64,000 nt of DNA from assembly GCA_039033415.1 (NCBI GenBank), contig JBCCCR010000016.1, positions 1-64,000 on the forward strand, written 5' to 3'. Made by a program: the position numbers and the translations under genes. Shown here piece after piece: positions 1-8,832 of the stretch (the stretch's first letter is position 1; each line of letters begins with the position of its first letter). The notes beneath the pieces were generated by a model. That model saw only the letters and a program-made list of their open reading frames with translations. It was not told the origin of the DNA and did no database searches. This stretch comes from Pseudomonadota bacterium. Lineage in GTDB: Bacteria; Pseudomonadota; Gammaproteobacteria; Xanthomonadales; SZUA-38.

Positions 1-236
1 TGTGGACGGTATCTTAGAATTAATATTGTACATACAAGCTGAAAGGCAAACAGACAAGCTCGGGGGATCAACCCTACCGTGGACCCTACCGAGATTCCTA
101 CTGAAAACCTCCGGCGGCGTAAGCTAACGAGGGCTTATGCCATGCCCTGCATTCGCCGCTACTGTCTGTGGGTTCAGGTTCTCTTTTCCACGGGTGTATC
201 TTCAGCGATTCGGGCTGGGCTTTAAGCGGACCACGA

Positions 237-1985
237 CTAAAACCAGTTGAGTTTGTTGATCATCTCTCGATATTCGTGTGCGACGTCAAGAAACCGTCTA
301 GTGCTGCCCCCGAACATACCTTGTCTAGAAGGCAACCAATTCGAATTTTCCCGCTCAGCTTCGTTTAGAATTCGATCAAAAGGGCCGTTGCGCCGGCTCT
401 TGTGCTTCCAGCCAAATCTCCCAATTGGCCCCCAAATCGTTTCGTCGTTCTGTTTGTGGAAATCAGCCACTGCCAGCGCGAATAGAACCTCAAACTCTTC
501 AAATGAGGTCTCATAGGCCTTTCCGACAAACAATGCTTCATCAAGTTTGGGCTGCAGCTCCTTGAACAAGTATTCACTCATTGGAACGTATTGTCTCTCA
601 TGTCCTGGAATATGCTTGAACACTTCAGATCGTGTCAGCTCAAGCACTCCATCTGAGACTGCTTTGGCGAGCAGCAGGTCTTCGTTTCCAGTTTTGGAAA
701 CTTGGACCCTGGCACCGAAAAGGTGAAATAGAGAGTCGTAGCGTTTTCCGTCGATGGCCGCGATGCCTGCGCAATAAAAAGCCTTGATGATCGGATACCA
801 GCGGAGGCTGAGCCATACGACCAGACCATCATTGACGTTAAGCCCATCGATTATCCGAGCAAACAGCTTTTGAAGAATGGGAAAATGACTTTCCTTCGCC
901 CAATACGCCAAACAGGCCGATAAGACCGCCAAGTCACTGCCGACCTCTTCGTATCTGGACATACGATCCAAAAATTCATCTTGAGAAAAGGACCCGTTGA
1001 CCGGAAACACTTCAACGCTCGTGCCCAAAAGAAAGGACTTGACCTCACTTATGACGAAATCGTGAAGGGAGATGGATGAGGACTCTTCTGCCAATAGTTG
1101 TTTGCAACGCTCAACCTTTGATGGCGAGTCCACCGGGCCTGAGTCTGGTTCTGCTTGCGGCAGCACAACAAGTCTATCTACATCAAATCTCTTATCGGCT
1201 TGAAGATCATCGAGCCCAGGCGCTGAGAAAATGAAATCCCCATCCCCGTCGGCATAACCATAGTGCGGCGTTTGATGCGAGTCTTTGTCTGAAGAAACCT
1301 TGCGGTATACATAAGACATCAACGCGTTAGCCGTTAGAACACCCTCAGGATCAGCGGCGTTCCCTTGTAACCCTTCGATCAAATGCCCGGTAAAAACCGA
1401 GTGGTCAGGAAGAGGCCCTCCCGAATCCGCTACTACTTCGTCTGCTTTTCCAGCTGTAAGCACCTGGCGGGAATATCGAAGAAGCATGTCTTTCAAAAAC
1501 CGCGCCGAACCAGCACTAGAGTTCCGATTAAGCGCCAAGCCGCCGTAGCAAGCATCCATTACAAAAAGCACATGCTTTGCCTTAATCAGATCAACGTTCC
1601 TGGTAAGCTCATCCCAGCGGATGAGAGTAGAAAGATTGCCCAGATCCGCGTCATGCGGAACAAGATACCCAACCTCTCCGCGGACCCCGTTTACTGTATG
1701 GCCATGACCTGCGTAGAAAACCAACAGCCGATCATCTATCTCGGTACCATCTGCCGCAAACTCTAGGAACGCCTCGGTAATGGCAGAACGTGTCGCTTGC
1801 TCATTAGCTAAGAACCGAATCCCTTCGTTCGGAAAGCCAAACGACTCAGAAAGCAACTGCTTGATGGCTTCTGCATCACTAACTGCATACGAAAGCGGCG
1901 ATACGTGTCGGTATTTGTCGATTCCGACTATAAGCGCATGACTTGCCGCATATCTGTGATCCATCTGAAACCGCAGGTCTCGCAT
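237..1985 (-). CDS. Caspase-like (peptidase C14) protein with long unknown C-terminal region
   Basis: The first 240 or so residues form a caspase/metacaspase fold. They open with a HALIVGIDKY strand; the catalytic His is about residue 94 in YAGHGH and the catalytic Cys about residue 146 in MDACYGG. The family cleaves peptide bonds after basic or acidic residues. Residues 250-582 match nothing I recognise and could be a sensor or effector region. There is no signal peptide, so the protein is probably cytoplasmic. It lies 43 bp downstream of a membrane-protein gene on the same strand, so the two are likely one transcript. Phage-type genes start just beyond. Residue 8 is an alternative start. 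A defence or suicide role is inference from the family and location. Confidence 0.85.
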   Translation of the reverse strand: MRDLRFQMDHRYAASHALIVGIDKYRHVSPLSYAVSDAEAIKQLLSESFGFPNEGIRFLANEQATRSAITEAFLEFAADGTEIDDRLLVFYAGHGHTVNGVRGEVGYLVPHDADLGNLSTLIRWDELTRNVDLIKAKHVLFVMDACYGGLALNRNSSAGSARFLKDMLLRYSRQVLTAGKADEVVADSGGPLPDHSVFTGHLIEGLQGNAADPEGVLTANALMSYVYRKVSSDKDSHQTPHYGYADGDGDFIFSAPGLDDLQADKRFDVDRLVVLPQAEPDSGPVDSPSKVERCKQLLAEESSSISLHDFVISEVKSFLLGTSVEVFPVNGSFSQDEFLDRMSRYEEVGSDLAVLSACLAYWAKESHFPILQKLFARIIDGLNVNDGLVVWLSLRWYPIIKAFYCAGIAAIDGKRYDSLFHLFGARVQVSKTGNEDLLLAKAVSDGVLELTRSEVFKHIPGHERQYVPMSEYLFKELQPKLDEALFVGKAYETSFEEFEVLFALAVADFHKQNDETIWGPIGRFGWKHKSRRNGPFDRILNEAERENSNWLPSRQGMFGGSTRRFLDVAHEYREMINKLNWF

Positions 1986-2028
1986 TAATCCGCCATCTTG
2001 AGCAGTATGTAAGCAGTCGGATTGCCGG

Positions 2029-2655
2029 TCATTGTCTATCGTCCAGTAGTTCCTTGCGAAGGAGCAGCTTGTCGTCCTGTTTTCTCAAGACTGAGAAAAC
2101 TAACCAAGTGACGAAACCCAGACACAGGCCAAATAGCCCACCGGAAAGCGATCCGCCCTTAGTGTCCACGAAAAACATAATTGACCCAAGGAATAGAAAG
2201 ACCGAAACAAAAAAGGCAATGGCCGCTGGAACAGCGATTAAGGCACGCGCCAGCCCGTTGCTCCGGTCCTGTAGCCAGCGCAACATAGCCCATGGTTGAT
2301 TGACCGAATTCGAGAGCGGGGCCGGCTTTGAAACCTCTTCACGTTCTTCCAACCCTGAGTAAGAAGTCGTTGACTTCCCGCTCGTGTCGCCAAGTCTAGT
2401 GGGCAACTGCGACTCAGCAAATGGGTTAAAAGCCTGATCGTTCGCACGTTGACGCAGCTCAGCAACTTCGTACCGTAGCTTTAGAATCTCCAGTTCGTCC
2501 TTGACGGCGTTGCGATTCTTCGCCCCTGTGCGCAGCTCACCAAATGCGTGCCGCATCTCCAGCAGCTTTGGCACAAAAAGAACTGCGAATACAACAACGC
2601 CTAGCCAACGCCCTACGATCGGTATGTCTTCGACATAGGCGAGCCACTCCATCAT
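2029..2655 (-). CDS. Membrane protein with coiled coil, partner of caspase-like gene
   Basis: A 208-residue protein I do not recognise by family. A hydrophobic segment lies at about residues 14-31. A charged, heptad-like stretch follows (about 35-70, rich in E, L, R and K), then a polar linker, then two hydrophobic helices at about 135-158 and 165-185, and a charged tail. Two adjacent Met codons sit behind a GAGGAAA ribosome site, which supports this start. It is the first gene of a probable two-gene operon with the caspase-like gene 43 bp downstream. It may anchor or gate that protein at the membrane; this is inference from adjacency only. Confidence 0.7.
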   Translation of the reverse strand: MMEWLAYVEDIPIVGRWLGVVVFAVLFVPKLLEMRHAFGELRTGAKNRNAVKDELEILKLRYEVAELRQRANDQAFNPFAESQLPTRLGDTSGKSTTSYSGLEEREEVSKPAPLSNSVNQPWAMLRWLQDRSNGLARALIAVPAAIAFFVSVFLFLGSIMFFVDTKGGSLSGGLFGLCLGFVTWLVFSVLRKQDDKLLLRKELLDDRQ

Positions 2656-2737
2656 TGCTGTTTCCTCTTTATCACCGCACTTGCGTCAACATTAGGCTGC
2701 CGTGGGCGTTGTTAAGCAATTTCCAGAATCTTAAGAG

Positions 2738-2766
2738 TTGGGAAGGTCAGGAAGAACTGTTAAAAT
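2738..2766 (+). promoter_or_regulatory. Possible promoter of the phage packaging block
   Basis: TTGGGA (2738-2743) and TAAAAT (2761-2766) are spaced 17 bp apart, matching sigma70 elements at 4/6 and 5/6 positions. The ATG at 2774 is only a few bases downstream and no clear ribosome site precedes it, so a leaderless or near-leaderless transcript is possible. The 118-bp gap to the divergent membrane-protein gene must hold promoters for both directions. Confidence 0.3.
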
Positions 2767-2773
2767 ATACAGT

Positions 2774-3313
2774 ATGTCTAGACCATCGAAATATCGACCA
2801 GAATTCGCTGAACAAGCCTTCAGAGCATGTATGGCGTTCGGTGCTACCGATACTGAATTAGCGGCCTATTTCGATGTCGCGGAAAGCACGCTGAACAAGT
2901 GGAAGAAAGAACACCCTGAGTTTTCGGAGTCCCTAAAACAGGGAAAGAGCGAAACGGATATCGACGTCGCTGCAAGCCTGCATAAGCGGGCCATCGGCAG
3001 CACGGTGAAGGAAGTCAAACGCCAGTACCTGGAAGAGAACGGAAAACGAACAGGGGAAGTCAGAGTCACCGAAACGGAAAAGGAGGTTCCGCCCGATACG
3101 ACCGCATGCATCTACTGGCTGAAGAATCGCCAGCCTGCCCAGTGGCGGGACAAGGTGACTGTTGAGCAAACGACTGAGAACCCGGTTAGGCAGTTCCTAG
3201 AGGAGTGCTGGAATAACCCGCTCCCAATACTTCCCACAAAAGAAGAACGTGAAGGTAAGGAAGAAGCTCACCCAGTCGTGGCTGCACTCGTGGCGATGGC
3301 GCACGAAAATTGA
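2774..3313 (+). CDS. Phage small-terminase-like helix-turn-helix protein
   Basis: A 179-residue protein. It starts MSRPSKYRPEFAEQA and has a helix-turn-helix at about residues 20-50 (TDTELAAYFDVAESTLNKWK). This start-and-HTH layout is shared by many phage small terminase subunits, which recognise the pac/cos site and hand DNA to the large terminase. The ATG at 2774 was preferred over an upstream TTG at 2738 because homologous proteins begin M-x-R-P-x-K-Y. Its stop overlaps the TTG start of the next gene by 4 bp, so the two are probably translationally coupled. No large terminase subunit follows, so a regulatory DNA-binding role is also possible. Confidence 0.65.
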   Translation: MSRPSKYRPEFAEQAFRACMAFGATDTELAAYFDVAESTLNKWKKEHPEFSESLKQGKSETDIDVAASLHKRAIGSTVKEVKRQYLEENGKRTGEVRVTETEKEVPPDTTACIYWLKNRQPAQWRDKVTVEQTTENPVRQFLEECWNNPLPILPTKEEREGKEEAHPVVAALVAMAHEN

Positions 3314-5130
3314 AGTACACCGAAGACCAAATTGCCACTGCCCTTCGTAACGCCCACAACGCCGGAGACACCCACGCGGCAAGGCGGCTGGCGAAGATGC
3401 TCCAGGATCAGCGGCAGCAATCAACGCAAAGCGGATACACCCGCGAACAACTCGAAAGCGCTCTTCGGAACGCCCATAACGCCGGTGATGTGCAGGCAGC
3501 CCGTCAGCTGACTCAGGCGCTGGTGGACATGCGCACTCAGCCTGTGCAGCGAGCACAACCCTCAGCAGGCGAACTAGGGGGCGGCAGCATCTTCGATTCT
3601 ATCGGCCAAGCAGCTCTTGGAATTAGCGATGAGATTGCCGGTGGCGTCGGGGCAGTGGTCAATGAGGGCGCCAAGCTGTTCGGAAAGGGAACGGATATTC
3701 CCTTCTCGGATGCCTACCGGGAGATCAGGGACACCGCCAGAAGGAACGAAGCCGCATTTGCTGACCGTAACCCCAAGACTGCGCTAGCTGCTGAACTGGC
3801 CGGTGGCCTCGCGACCGGCGGCATTGGCTTTGCTCGAACTGCTGGGGCCAAAGCAGGCGGGATGCTGGCCAACAGCCCCGTGATCAAGTCCACGTTGCTT
3901 ACGGGCCTCCAGGGCGGTGCATACGGCTACGGTTCGTCCGACGAGGAATCCGCTGAGGGGCTGTTAAGAGATACCGCTGCTGGTTCACTGCTCGGCGGCT
4001 TTACCGGCGCTGCGGTTCCAACAGTCGCTAAGGGCGTCAGCAGAGCCCTCAAACCGAACCAACTGGACGAAGCAGCCCAAGTCCTGGAGAACGCTGGCGT
4101 AAACTCTCTGACGCGCTCACAGCGCCTAGGAAACGATGCTGCGCAGGGGCTAGAGGGAACCCTAGAAAAGATTCCCGTCATCGGTAAGCCGCTGGCTGAC
4201 GCTCGTCTGGCCCAGAGAAAGGAAACCCAAAGCGCAATCATGCGAATGGCTGGATTCCAAGCAGATGATGTTGCGGAAGGTCTGGTCAACGACAAAGCCG
4301 TCAACAACGCCAAGGCAGCATTCTCCAAGCGGTACAGCGATGCCCTGACGGGTAAGAAGCTCGATCTGGGATCCGATGAGTTCTTGGATGGTCTGGCAAA
4401 CACCGAAGCCAAACACGCGCAGTTCATCGGACCGAACCAGAAGCGGGAATTGAAGTCCGTCGTTGATGAGCTGATGGCCGAGGCTTCTGGTGGCCCTGTG
4501 GATGCCCTCAAGGCCCACGAATGGCGTTCGTTCTTCGGCGACGAAGCATGGTCACTCAGAGACAGTAATCCAAAGCTGGCTGGGCTGTATCGAGATATCC
4601 GGGAGCTGCTAGATGACCAATTCGAGAAAGTTTCTCCAGGAGAGCTCAAAGGCCTAAATCGTGAGTACGGACGGTTCCGTCAGGTTCAGGACACCTACGT
4701 CACATCAGGCGGTACGTCGACGGCCGAAGGGATTATTCCTCTGGCTGGATTGGAAAGACGCAGCAAGAAATCCAACCTGAAAGACACCGAATGGCGGGAG
4801 CTGATTAACGCCGCTCAGCAGGTGCTTCCCGACAAGCTCCCAGACTCTGGTACAGCATCCCGCCAGGCCACGCTGAAGCTTGCCAGCAGCCTGATCGGCC
4901 CTAGTGCGGGTACAGCCTACTTCTCAGGCTCTTTGACCGGTGGGCTGGCTCCTGCAGGCCTGGCACTGGCCGGGAGAGCGACGTCTAGCCTACTTGCTGG
5001 TGGAAAGATGCCAATCAGTGATTTGCTCGGTACGGGGCCTGTACGGGCGCTGAGAGGCGGTATATCTCTCCTGGGTAACAGGCCATCCGGGTTGCTGGTG
5101 GGTCCGCCCGTCTACGCTGGCACCGACTAA
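3310..5130 (+). CDS. Phage virion/DNA-ejection-like protein with N-terminal tandem repeats
   Basis: A 606-residue protein starting at a TTG that overlaps the previous stop (TTGA). The N-terminus carries two tandem copies of a helical repeat, about residues 2-30 and 42-72, each containing ALRNAHNAGD and an AARxL core. Such GD-x-x-AARxLA repeats are common in internal or ejected virion proteins of podo- and siphoviruses. The middle is rich in Gly/Ala with hydrophobic patches (about 165-245), as expected for a protein that enters or crosses a membrane during DNA injection. The C-terminus is again Gly/Ala-rich. Virion function is inferred from composition, repeats and phage context; I cannot name the family. 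Confidence 0.6.
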   Translation: MKYTEDQIATALRNAHNAGDTHAARRLAKMLQDQRQQSTQSGYTREQLESALRNAHNAGDVQAARQLTQALVDMRTQPVQRAQPSAGELGGGSIFDSIGQAALGISDEIAGGVGAVVNEGAKLFGKGTDIPFSDAYREIRDTARRNEAAFADRNPKTALAAELAGGLATGGIGFARTAGAKAGGMLANSPVIKSTLLTGLQGGAYGYGSSDEESAEGLLRDTAAGSLLGGFTGAAVPTVAKGVSRALKPNQLDEAAQVLENAGVNSLTRSQRLGNDAAQGLEGTLEKIPVIGKPLADARLAQRKETQSAIMRMAGFQADDVAEGLVNDKAVNNAKAAFSKRYSDALTGKKLDLGSDEFLDGLANTEAKHAQFIGPNQKRELKSVVDELMAEASGGPVDALKAHEWRSFFGDEAWSLRDSNPKLAGLYRDIRELLDDQFEKVSPGELKGLNREYGRFRQVQDTYVTSGGTSTAEGIIPLAGLERRSKKSNLKDTEWRELINAAQQVLPDKLPDSGTASRQATLKLASSLIGPSAGTAYFSGSLTGGLAPAGLALAGRATSSLLAGGKMPISDLLGTGPVRALRGGISLLGNRPSGLLVGPPVYAGTD

Positions 5131-5146
5131 TATTCGGCACGGCGAA

Positions 5147-5452
5147 ATGCCAAGCAAATCAACGACATCATCTGAGCGCCAGAACCAAGCTCGAACGGTT
5201 ATGAAGCGGGCTGCAACCATAGCCGCAGAACGGATTGAGCGGTGTATCGCTGGTACCGAGACACTAAGCCCCGTGGAATTCAACGCCTGCAGACTGGCCA
5301 TCAACAAGTTCGTGCCGGACATGAAAGCTCTCGAGTTGAAACACACCAGCGATAAGGACACCGACGAGCTGAGGCATTTACTTAAAGCGACCTGGGCCAA
5401 TCCGCCTAGCCGTTTGCCTCAATACGACGAAATCAACAAAAAGCGACAATAG
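5147..5452 (+). CDS. Small phage-type protein, terminase-small-subunit-like
   Basis: A 101-residue, charged, helical protein 16 bp after the ejection-like gene and probably in the same transcript. The segment LAINKFVPDMKALE resembles the L-x-K-VxPDLKA-x-E pattern seen in short phage proteins often annotated as small terminase or packaging accessory proteins. The N-terminal 20 residues are Ser/Thr/Gln/Arg-rich, as in DNA-binding tails. No catalytic motif is visible. Packaging function is a weak inference. Confidence 0.5.
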   Translation: MPSKSTTSSERQNQARTVMKRAATIAAERIERCIAGTETLSPVEFNACRLAINKFVPDMKALELKHTSDKDTDELRHLLKATWANPPSRLPQYDEINKKRQ

Positions 5453-5669
5453 AATCGAGAGCGCAAGATTAGCGTCTGATCGAACTCGCGACAAACCTCC
5501 TGTTCTTCACTAGGCCTTAGTCGGTCGAGTTTACAAAATTTTAGTCGATAGTCGGCAAATTCAAACGCAAAATGCTAACTTGAAAGCTCTTCAACTAGTC
5601 TTGCGTACGATTGCTAGTTAACTTCTGGCAAAGACTGAGCGCGTTCAGCCGGATTCGACAGGGGCACTT

Positions 5670-6410
5670 ATGAAAATCCTATTTGGCCTTTCGCTTTTTC
5701 TCCTTTCCTTAGCAGCGTCTTGCCAGGATTTGTTGTTTTCCGAATTGACAGACGGAATGTATGTTTCGTCGCTAATGGACAACGAGGGCCTATCAATCAC
5801 AATTGCCGATCAGGCCGATGGCTCCCGGTTCGTGTTTATTGCGTGGTTTACGTACGCGGAGGATGGAAGCCCCCTATATCTCGCGGGCGGCGACAATATC
5901 CAGACAGGCTCTGACGAGTTTGGCGACATTGAGTTTGTTATTGCCCAAATGTTTACAACTGAAGGCGGTGTGCTGGGGCCAACAGCGGAACCGACGCCAG
6001 CGGTTCTCACTGAAGCGTTTCGAATGAGCCTTCAGGCAACAGAAGACTGTAATGTGATCAGGATGGACTACGAGTTGCCCGACGGCACCATAACTGACGC
6101 CATTTTCCTTTCCCGGTTTCTGTCGCCTGTTAACTGCGACCAAACTCTGGTCCCGAATCCGGTGCTGAATGATCTTCTGTCAGGGGACGGCGTGTGCATT
6201 CAATCAATCGTTAGCGACAACGACAGCGGCAGGGTGATCACCCTTCAAAATGGCCAGACCTGGGAGACTGATAGCTTCGATAGGATTAACGCGACGCTAT
6301 GGCTGAGCCTGGATACCGTGACTGTTTGCCCCTCCCAATCCTTCCAATTCACACACGTGATGACCAACATCGACCGCAGGGAAGCGGCCGGAGTCTCTAG
6401 GCTGAATTGA
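5670..6410 (+). CDS. Secreted protein of unknown function (possible prophage cargo)
   Basis: A 246-residue protein with an N-terminal signal peptide (MKILFGLSLFLLSLAASC); the Cys at the end could make it a lipoprotein, though the lipobox is not ideal. The mature part includes GMYVSSLMDNEGLSI, then FIAWFTYAEDGSPLYLAG. This resembles a repeat-like domain seen in secreted proteins of Xanthomonadales and relatives, where a G-W/Y-x-x-P...SG-x-G-F block is followed by W-Y-T-Y-D-x-x-G-x-P-x-W-Y. An AGGGG-type ribosome site precedes the ATG. The 217 bp before it are AT-rich and probably hold its promoter. It stands alone between phage-type genes and the cargo genes. Confidence 0.65.
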   Translation: MKILFGLSLFLLSLAASCQDLLFSELTDGMYVSSLMDNEGLSITIADQADGSRFVFIAWFTYAEDGSPLYLAGGDNIQTGSDEFGDIEFVIAQMFTTEGGVLGPTAEPTPAVLTEAFRMSLQATEDCNVIRMDYELPDGTITDAIFLSRFLSPVNCDQTLVPNPVLNDLLSGDGVCIQSIVSDNDSGRVITLQNGQTWETDSFDRINATLWLSLDTVTVCPSQSFQFTHVMTNIDRREAAGVSRLN

Positions 6411-6503
6411 ATATGCGCTGCCATTATTCGAGCAGCGATCAGTAAGGGCGCGAATTCAAGTGGCTGAGTAATCTAAACGTAGGAAAGTTGGAGGCCGACA
6501 GTA

Positions 6504-7337
6504 TTGGATGCACTAGTCTTTCTCATACTTCTCGCTGCGCTTGCTTGGTGGGTTTATACGAAGCTACAAAAACTGTTTAAGCCTTTCACGGCTGAAAGAG
6601 CTTCTCCCGTTAAAAAAGCGACAGACTATTCCTGGGTTATTGCCCGATTCAATTATGCGGACACTCAGGAAAGAGAGAAGCCTAGTAGTAGAAACAGCTC
6701 CTTCCCCGCTTGGTATTTCGACGAACCTACTGACAGACAACTGAAAAAGCTCAATGAGCTCGGTCTTCCCGGAACATGGAAGGGGGTCTGTAAAACCCTT
6801 AGGCGAAACAGCATCACCAAGGGCATGGCCTCTGACCTGATCGGGCTCCACTACAAACCCGACGAAAACGAACGAGCGATTTTGCGCTTTTTCAAGAAAC
6901 CGCTATCTGGCGTTTCTCAGACAGAAGCAAGGCAGCTTATCGGCGAGATCTTTGCGGATCCCCAGAACAAAGAAAAATGGGAAAACCGCCCAGCTTCGCC
7001 AATAGAAAGAGAATTTTTCCGGTTTTTTGGCTTGATAGCCCCAAAGGGTCTGAGCACGAAGCAGGCGAAGGAATTGATCTCTGCGCATCTTGACGATGAG
7101 TCCCTTGCATATGAAGAACGGCTCAATCGAGAAAACGATTGGGACAACTACGCTTCAATGTACGAAGAGCTAACCGACCTGGAATTTCGGAGAGACGAAG
7201 AGATCAAGAAAGTGGGGATCACGGTGTACCGTGAGGCGGTTGATGAACTGAAACGAAAAGGTGAGTCGGTCTCCGAGATGGATATGTATGACGTGCTTGA
7301 CCGAATCAGAGAGAAAAAGCCGGATATCGACAAATAG
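6504..7337 (+). CDS. Membrane-anchored helical protein of unknown function
   Basis: A 277-residue protein starting at TTG. Residues 2-18 form one hydrophobic anchor (ALVFLILLAALAWWV) followed by positive charges, so the bulk is expected in the cytoplasm. The rest is charged and mostly helical. Two similar blocks can be seen: FKKPLSGVSQTEARQLIGE (about 130-150) and FGLIAPKGLSTKQAKELIS (about 172-190), both preceded by an ERxxxRFF-type segment (NERAILRFF and IEREFFRFF). This suggests an internal duplication of a roughly 40-residue helical unit. No family recognised. It precedes a coupled gene pair in the same direction. Confidence 0.6.
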   Translation: MDALVFLILLAALAWWVYTKLQKLFKPFTAERASPVKKATDYSWVIARFNYADTQEREKPSSRNSSFPAWYFDEPTDRQLKKLNELGLPGTWKGVCKTLRRNSITKGMASDLIGLHYKPDENERAILRFFKKPLSGVSQTEARQLIGEIFADPQNKEKWENRPASPIEREFFRFFGLIAPKGLSTKQAKELISAHLDDESLAYEERLNRENDWDNYASMYEELTDLEFRRDEEIKKVGITVYREAVDELKRKGESVSEMDMYDVLDRIREKKPDIDK

Positions 7338-7382
7338 CCTAATCTGCGTCCGACAAAAACCTAACGCGTATCTAATCGTACA

Positions 7383-7637
7383 GTGATAATTTCATCTGCA
7401 AGCAAGGAAGAACTCATAGCTTTAGCCCAAGAGCTTTTAGCGTCTGAGACCGACGAAGAAACCAGCAGGCTCTATAAAGAATTCAATGCTCACTTCTCTC
7501 ACCCGGACCTCGCGAATCTGTTCTTCTGGCCCGAGAGTTTTGATTTCCGTAAGAACGACGGTGCTTTATCGGATTACAACCCCACCCCCGAAGAGATTGT
7601 CGAGATTGGTGTTGCACACAAGGCGATTCAACTGTGA
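7383..7637 (+). CDS. Small protein, weakly immunity-like
   Basis: An 84-residue acidic protein with a GTG start, coupled to the next gene by a GTGA overlap. The C-terminal half (SHPDLANLFFWPE, then PTPEEIVEIGVAHKAIQL) resembles small proteins annotated as bacteriocin immunity proteins, which often end in TPEEIV...A-x-x-YKPIxL. I am not sure of this match. If it holds, the larger coupled gene could be the cognate partner or target. No signal peptide or membrane segment. Confidence 0.5.
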   Translation: MIISSASKEELIALAQELLASETDEETSRLYKEFNAHFSHPDLANLFFWPESFDFRKNDGALSDYNPTPEEIVEIGVAHKAIQL

Positions 7638-8599
7638 TCGGAGATCGTTTCTTACCTAAACCGGAGATGGAAAGAGGTCTTTTGACACCAACAACCGAGC
7701 AAGAGAAGTATGTAGGGCTTTTCGTCGATTGGAAGCCTGATGAAAGTTTGGAGCCAGGCGATCGAGAAAAGATGTGCATGGTCGGCTTGATGTCCAGCAG
7801 TGAAGAAGGTATGCCTGGCCTGAGAAAGTATGGGAAGGTTAGGACAAAGAAACGCAAACTTAGGGCAGCTCGACAACTGCTCGACTACCTAGATCGAGAG
7901 TTGGTTGAACTCGATCTTGTGGCCGCGACAGGATTGTCCAATGGAATTTACGCGAGATGGGCGTGCGAAGCGATCAACCGTATTCGGCCTAAGATAGGAG
8001 CTGAATGGAACGTCGAGGGATCAACCCCGATATCCTTGTCCTGGAACGGGAATGTGTACCCTCGCTCAAACGTCTTAGGAATAAGCCTTTATGCGGGCAT
8101 GCTACCGATTATCGCTTTGAGGGCTAAGACTCGTTTGGAACACTCTGAGCAACACGTCAGACACGTAAAAGTATGCCTCGACAACCTTCCATTGGATGCC
8201 GAAGCGGGAAGCCTCTTACTAAATGAATTCTCTAAGGACGACGACATCATGGCGATGTGGAGAGAGAATATGCGGAGCGGCTTTACCTTTGAGACTGGTA
8301 TTTTGCAAAGCTATGTGGATAAGCACGGCGATACCCAGCGCGGAAAGAACCACCCCTGCGCGCTTTTAGTCGACTGGATGGCTCAATCATGCATGGCGAC
8401 GATTGCCCCAGAACAATTCCAAGCTGAACGTAAAGAAGAACCATTTACTGACAGCGAGGTTGAAGAAATCGCAGCGCTTTGGGAAGCAGTTGATAAACAG
8501 GCTTGCGGATGGGCACAAATCATTGACTTGGATGACCAGGACTATATGAAGAAAGTCGCAGAGGCTTGGAAATTACGCGGGGAGAAGCTATCAGACTGA
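7634..8599 (+). CDS. Protein of unknown function coupled to the small upstream gene
   Basis: A 321-residue soluble protein starting at a GTG that overlaps the previous stop by 4 bp. It has no signal peptide or transmembrane segment. Possible acidic active-site positions are spread over the sequence: FVDWKPDES near the N-terminus, VKVCLDNLPLD in the middle and ALLVDWMAQS in the last third. Their order and surroundings are loosely reminiscent of DUF3800-type RNase H-fold proteins, which have an N-terminal acidic strand, a second acidic strand and a late LAD motif. That is only a guess. It closes the plus-strand cargo segment and is followed by a hairpin at 8770-8800. Confidence 0.55.
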   Translation: MIGDRFLPKPEMERGLLTPTTEQEKYVGLFVDWKPDESLEPGDREKMCMVGLMSSSEEGMPGLRKYGKVRTKKRKLRAARQLLDYLDRELVELDLVAATGLSNGIYARWACEAINRIRPKIGAEWNVEGSTPISLSWNGNVYPRSNVLGISLYAGMLPIIALRAKTRLEHSEQHVRHVKVCLDNLPLDAEAGSLLLNEFSKDDDIMAMWRENMRSGFTFETGILQSYVDKHGDTQRGKNHPCALLVDWMAQSCMATIAPEQFQAERKEEPFTDSEVEEIAALWEAVDKQACGWAQIIDLDDQDYMKKVAEAWKLRGEKLSD

Positions 8600-8769
8600 T
8601 TGTTGCTCGCTAAGAGGCAATCGCTAGTATCTAACCGGTTGAATAACAAGTAAGGGTTAGAAGTTGTTACTCAGGAATGGCCGACTTTGGTCGTTTTCTA
8701 TCCTAAGCCGTAACAATGCTCGTGCATGGTGAATGACGGACATGGGGCAACGTAGATGCTCATAGATTG

Positions 8770-8800
8770 ATCTGGTCTGGCAAACAACGCCAGACCAGAT
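8770..8800. terminator. Strong hairpin between convergent transcripts
   Basis: ATCTGGTCTGGC (8770-8781) and GCCAGACCAGAT (8789-8800) form a perfect 12-bp stem with a 7-base loop. It sits between the convergent plus-strand gene ending at 8599 and the minus-strand gene ending at 8833. A T-rich stretch (TCGATTTGTT) follows on the plus strand. The rest of the 233-bp gap shows nothing else clear. Confidence 0.7.
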
Positions 8801-8832
8801 TCGATTTGTTACCGCTAATAGTTCGTGTGGCT

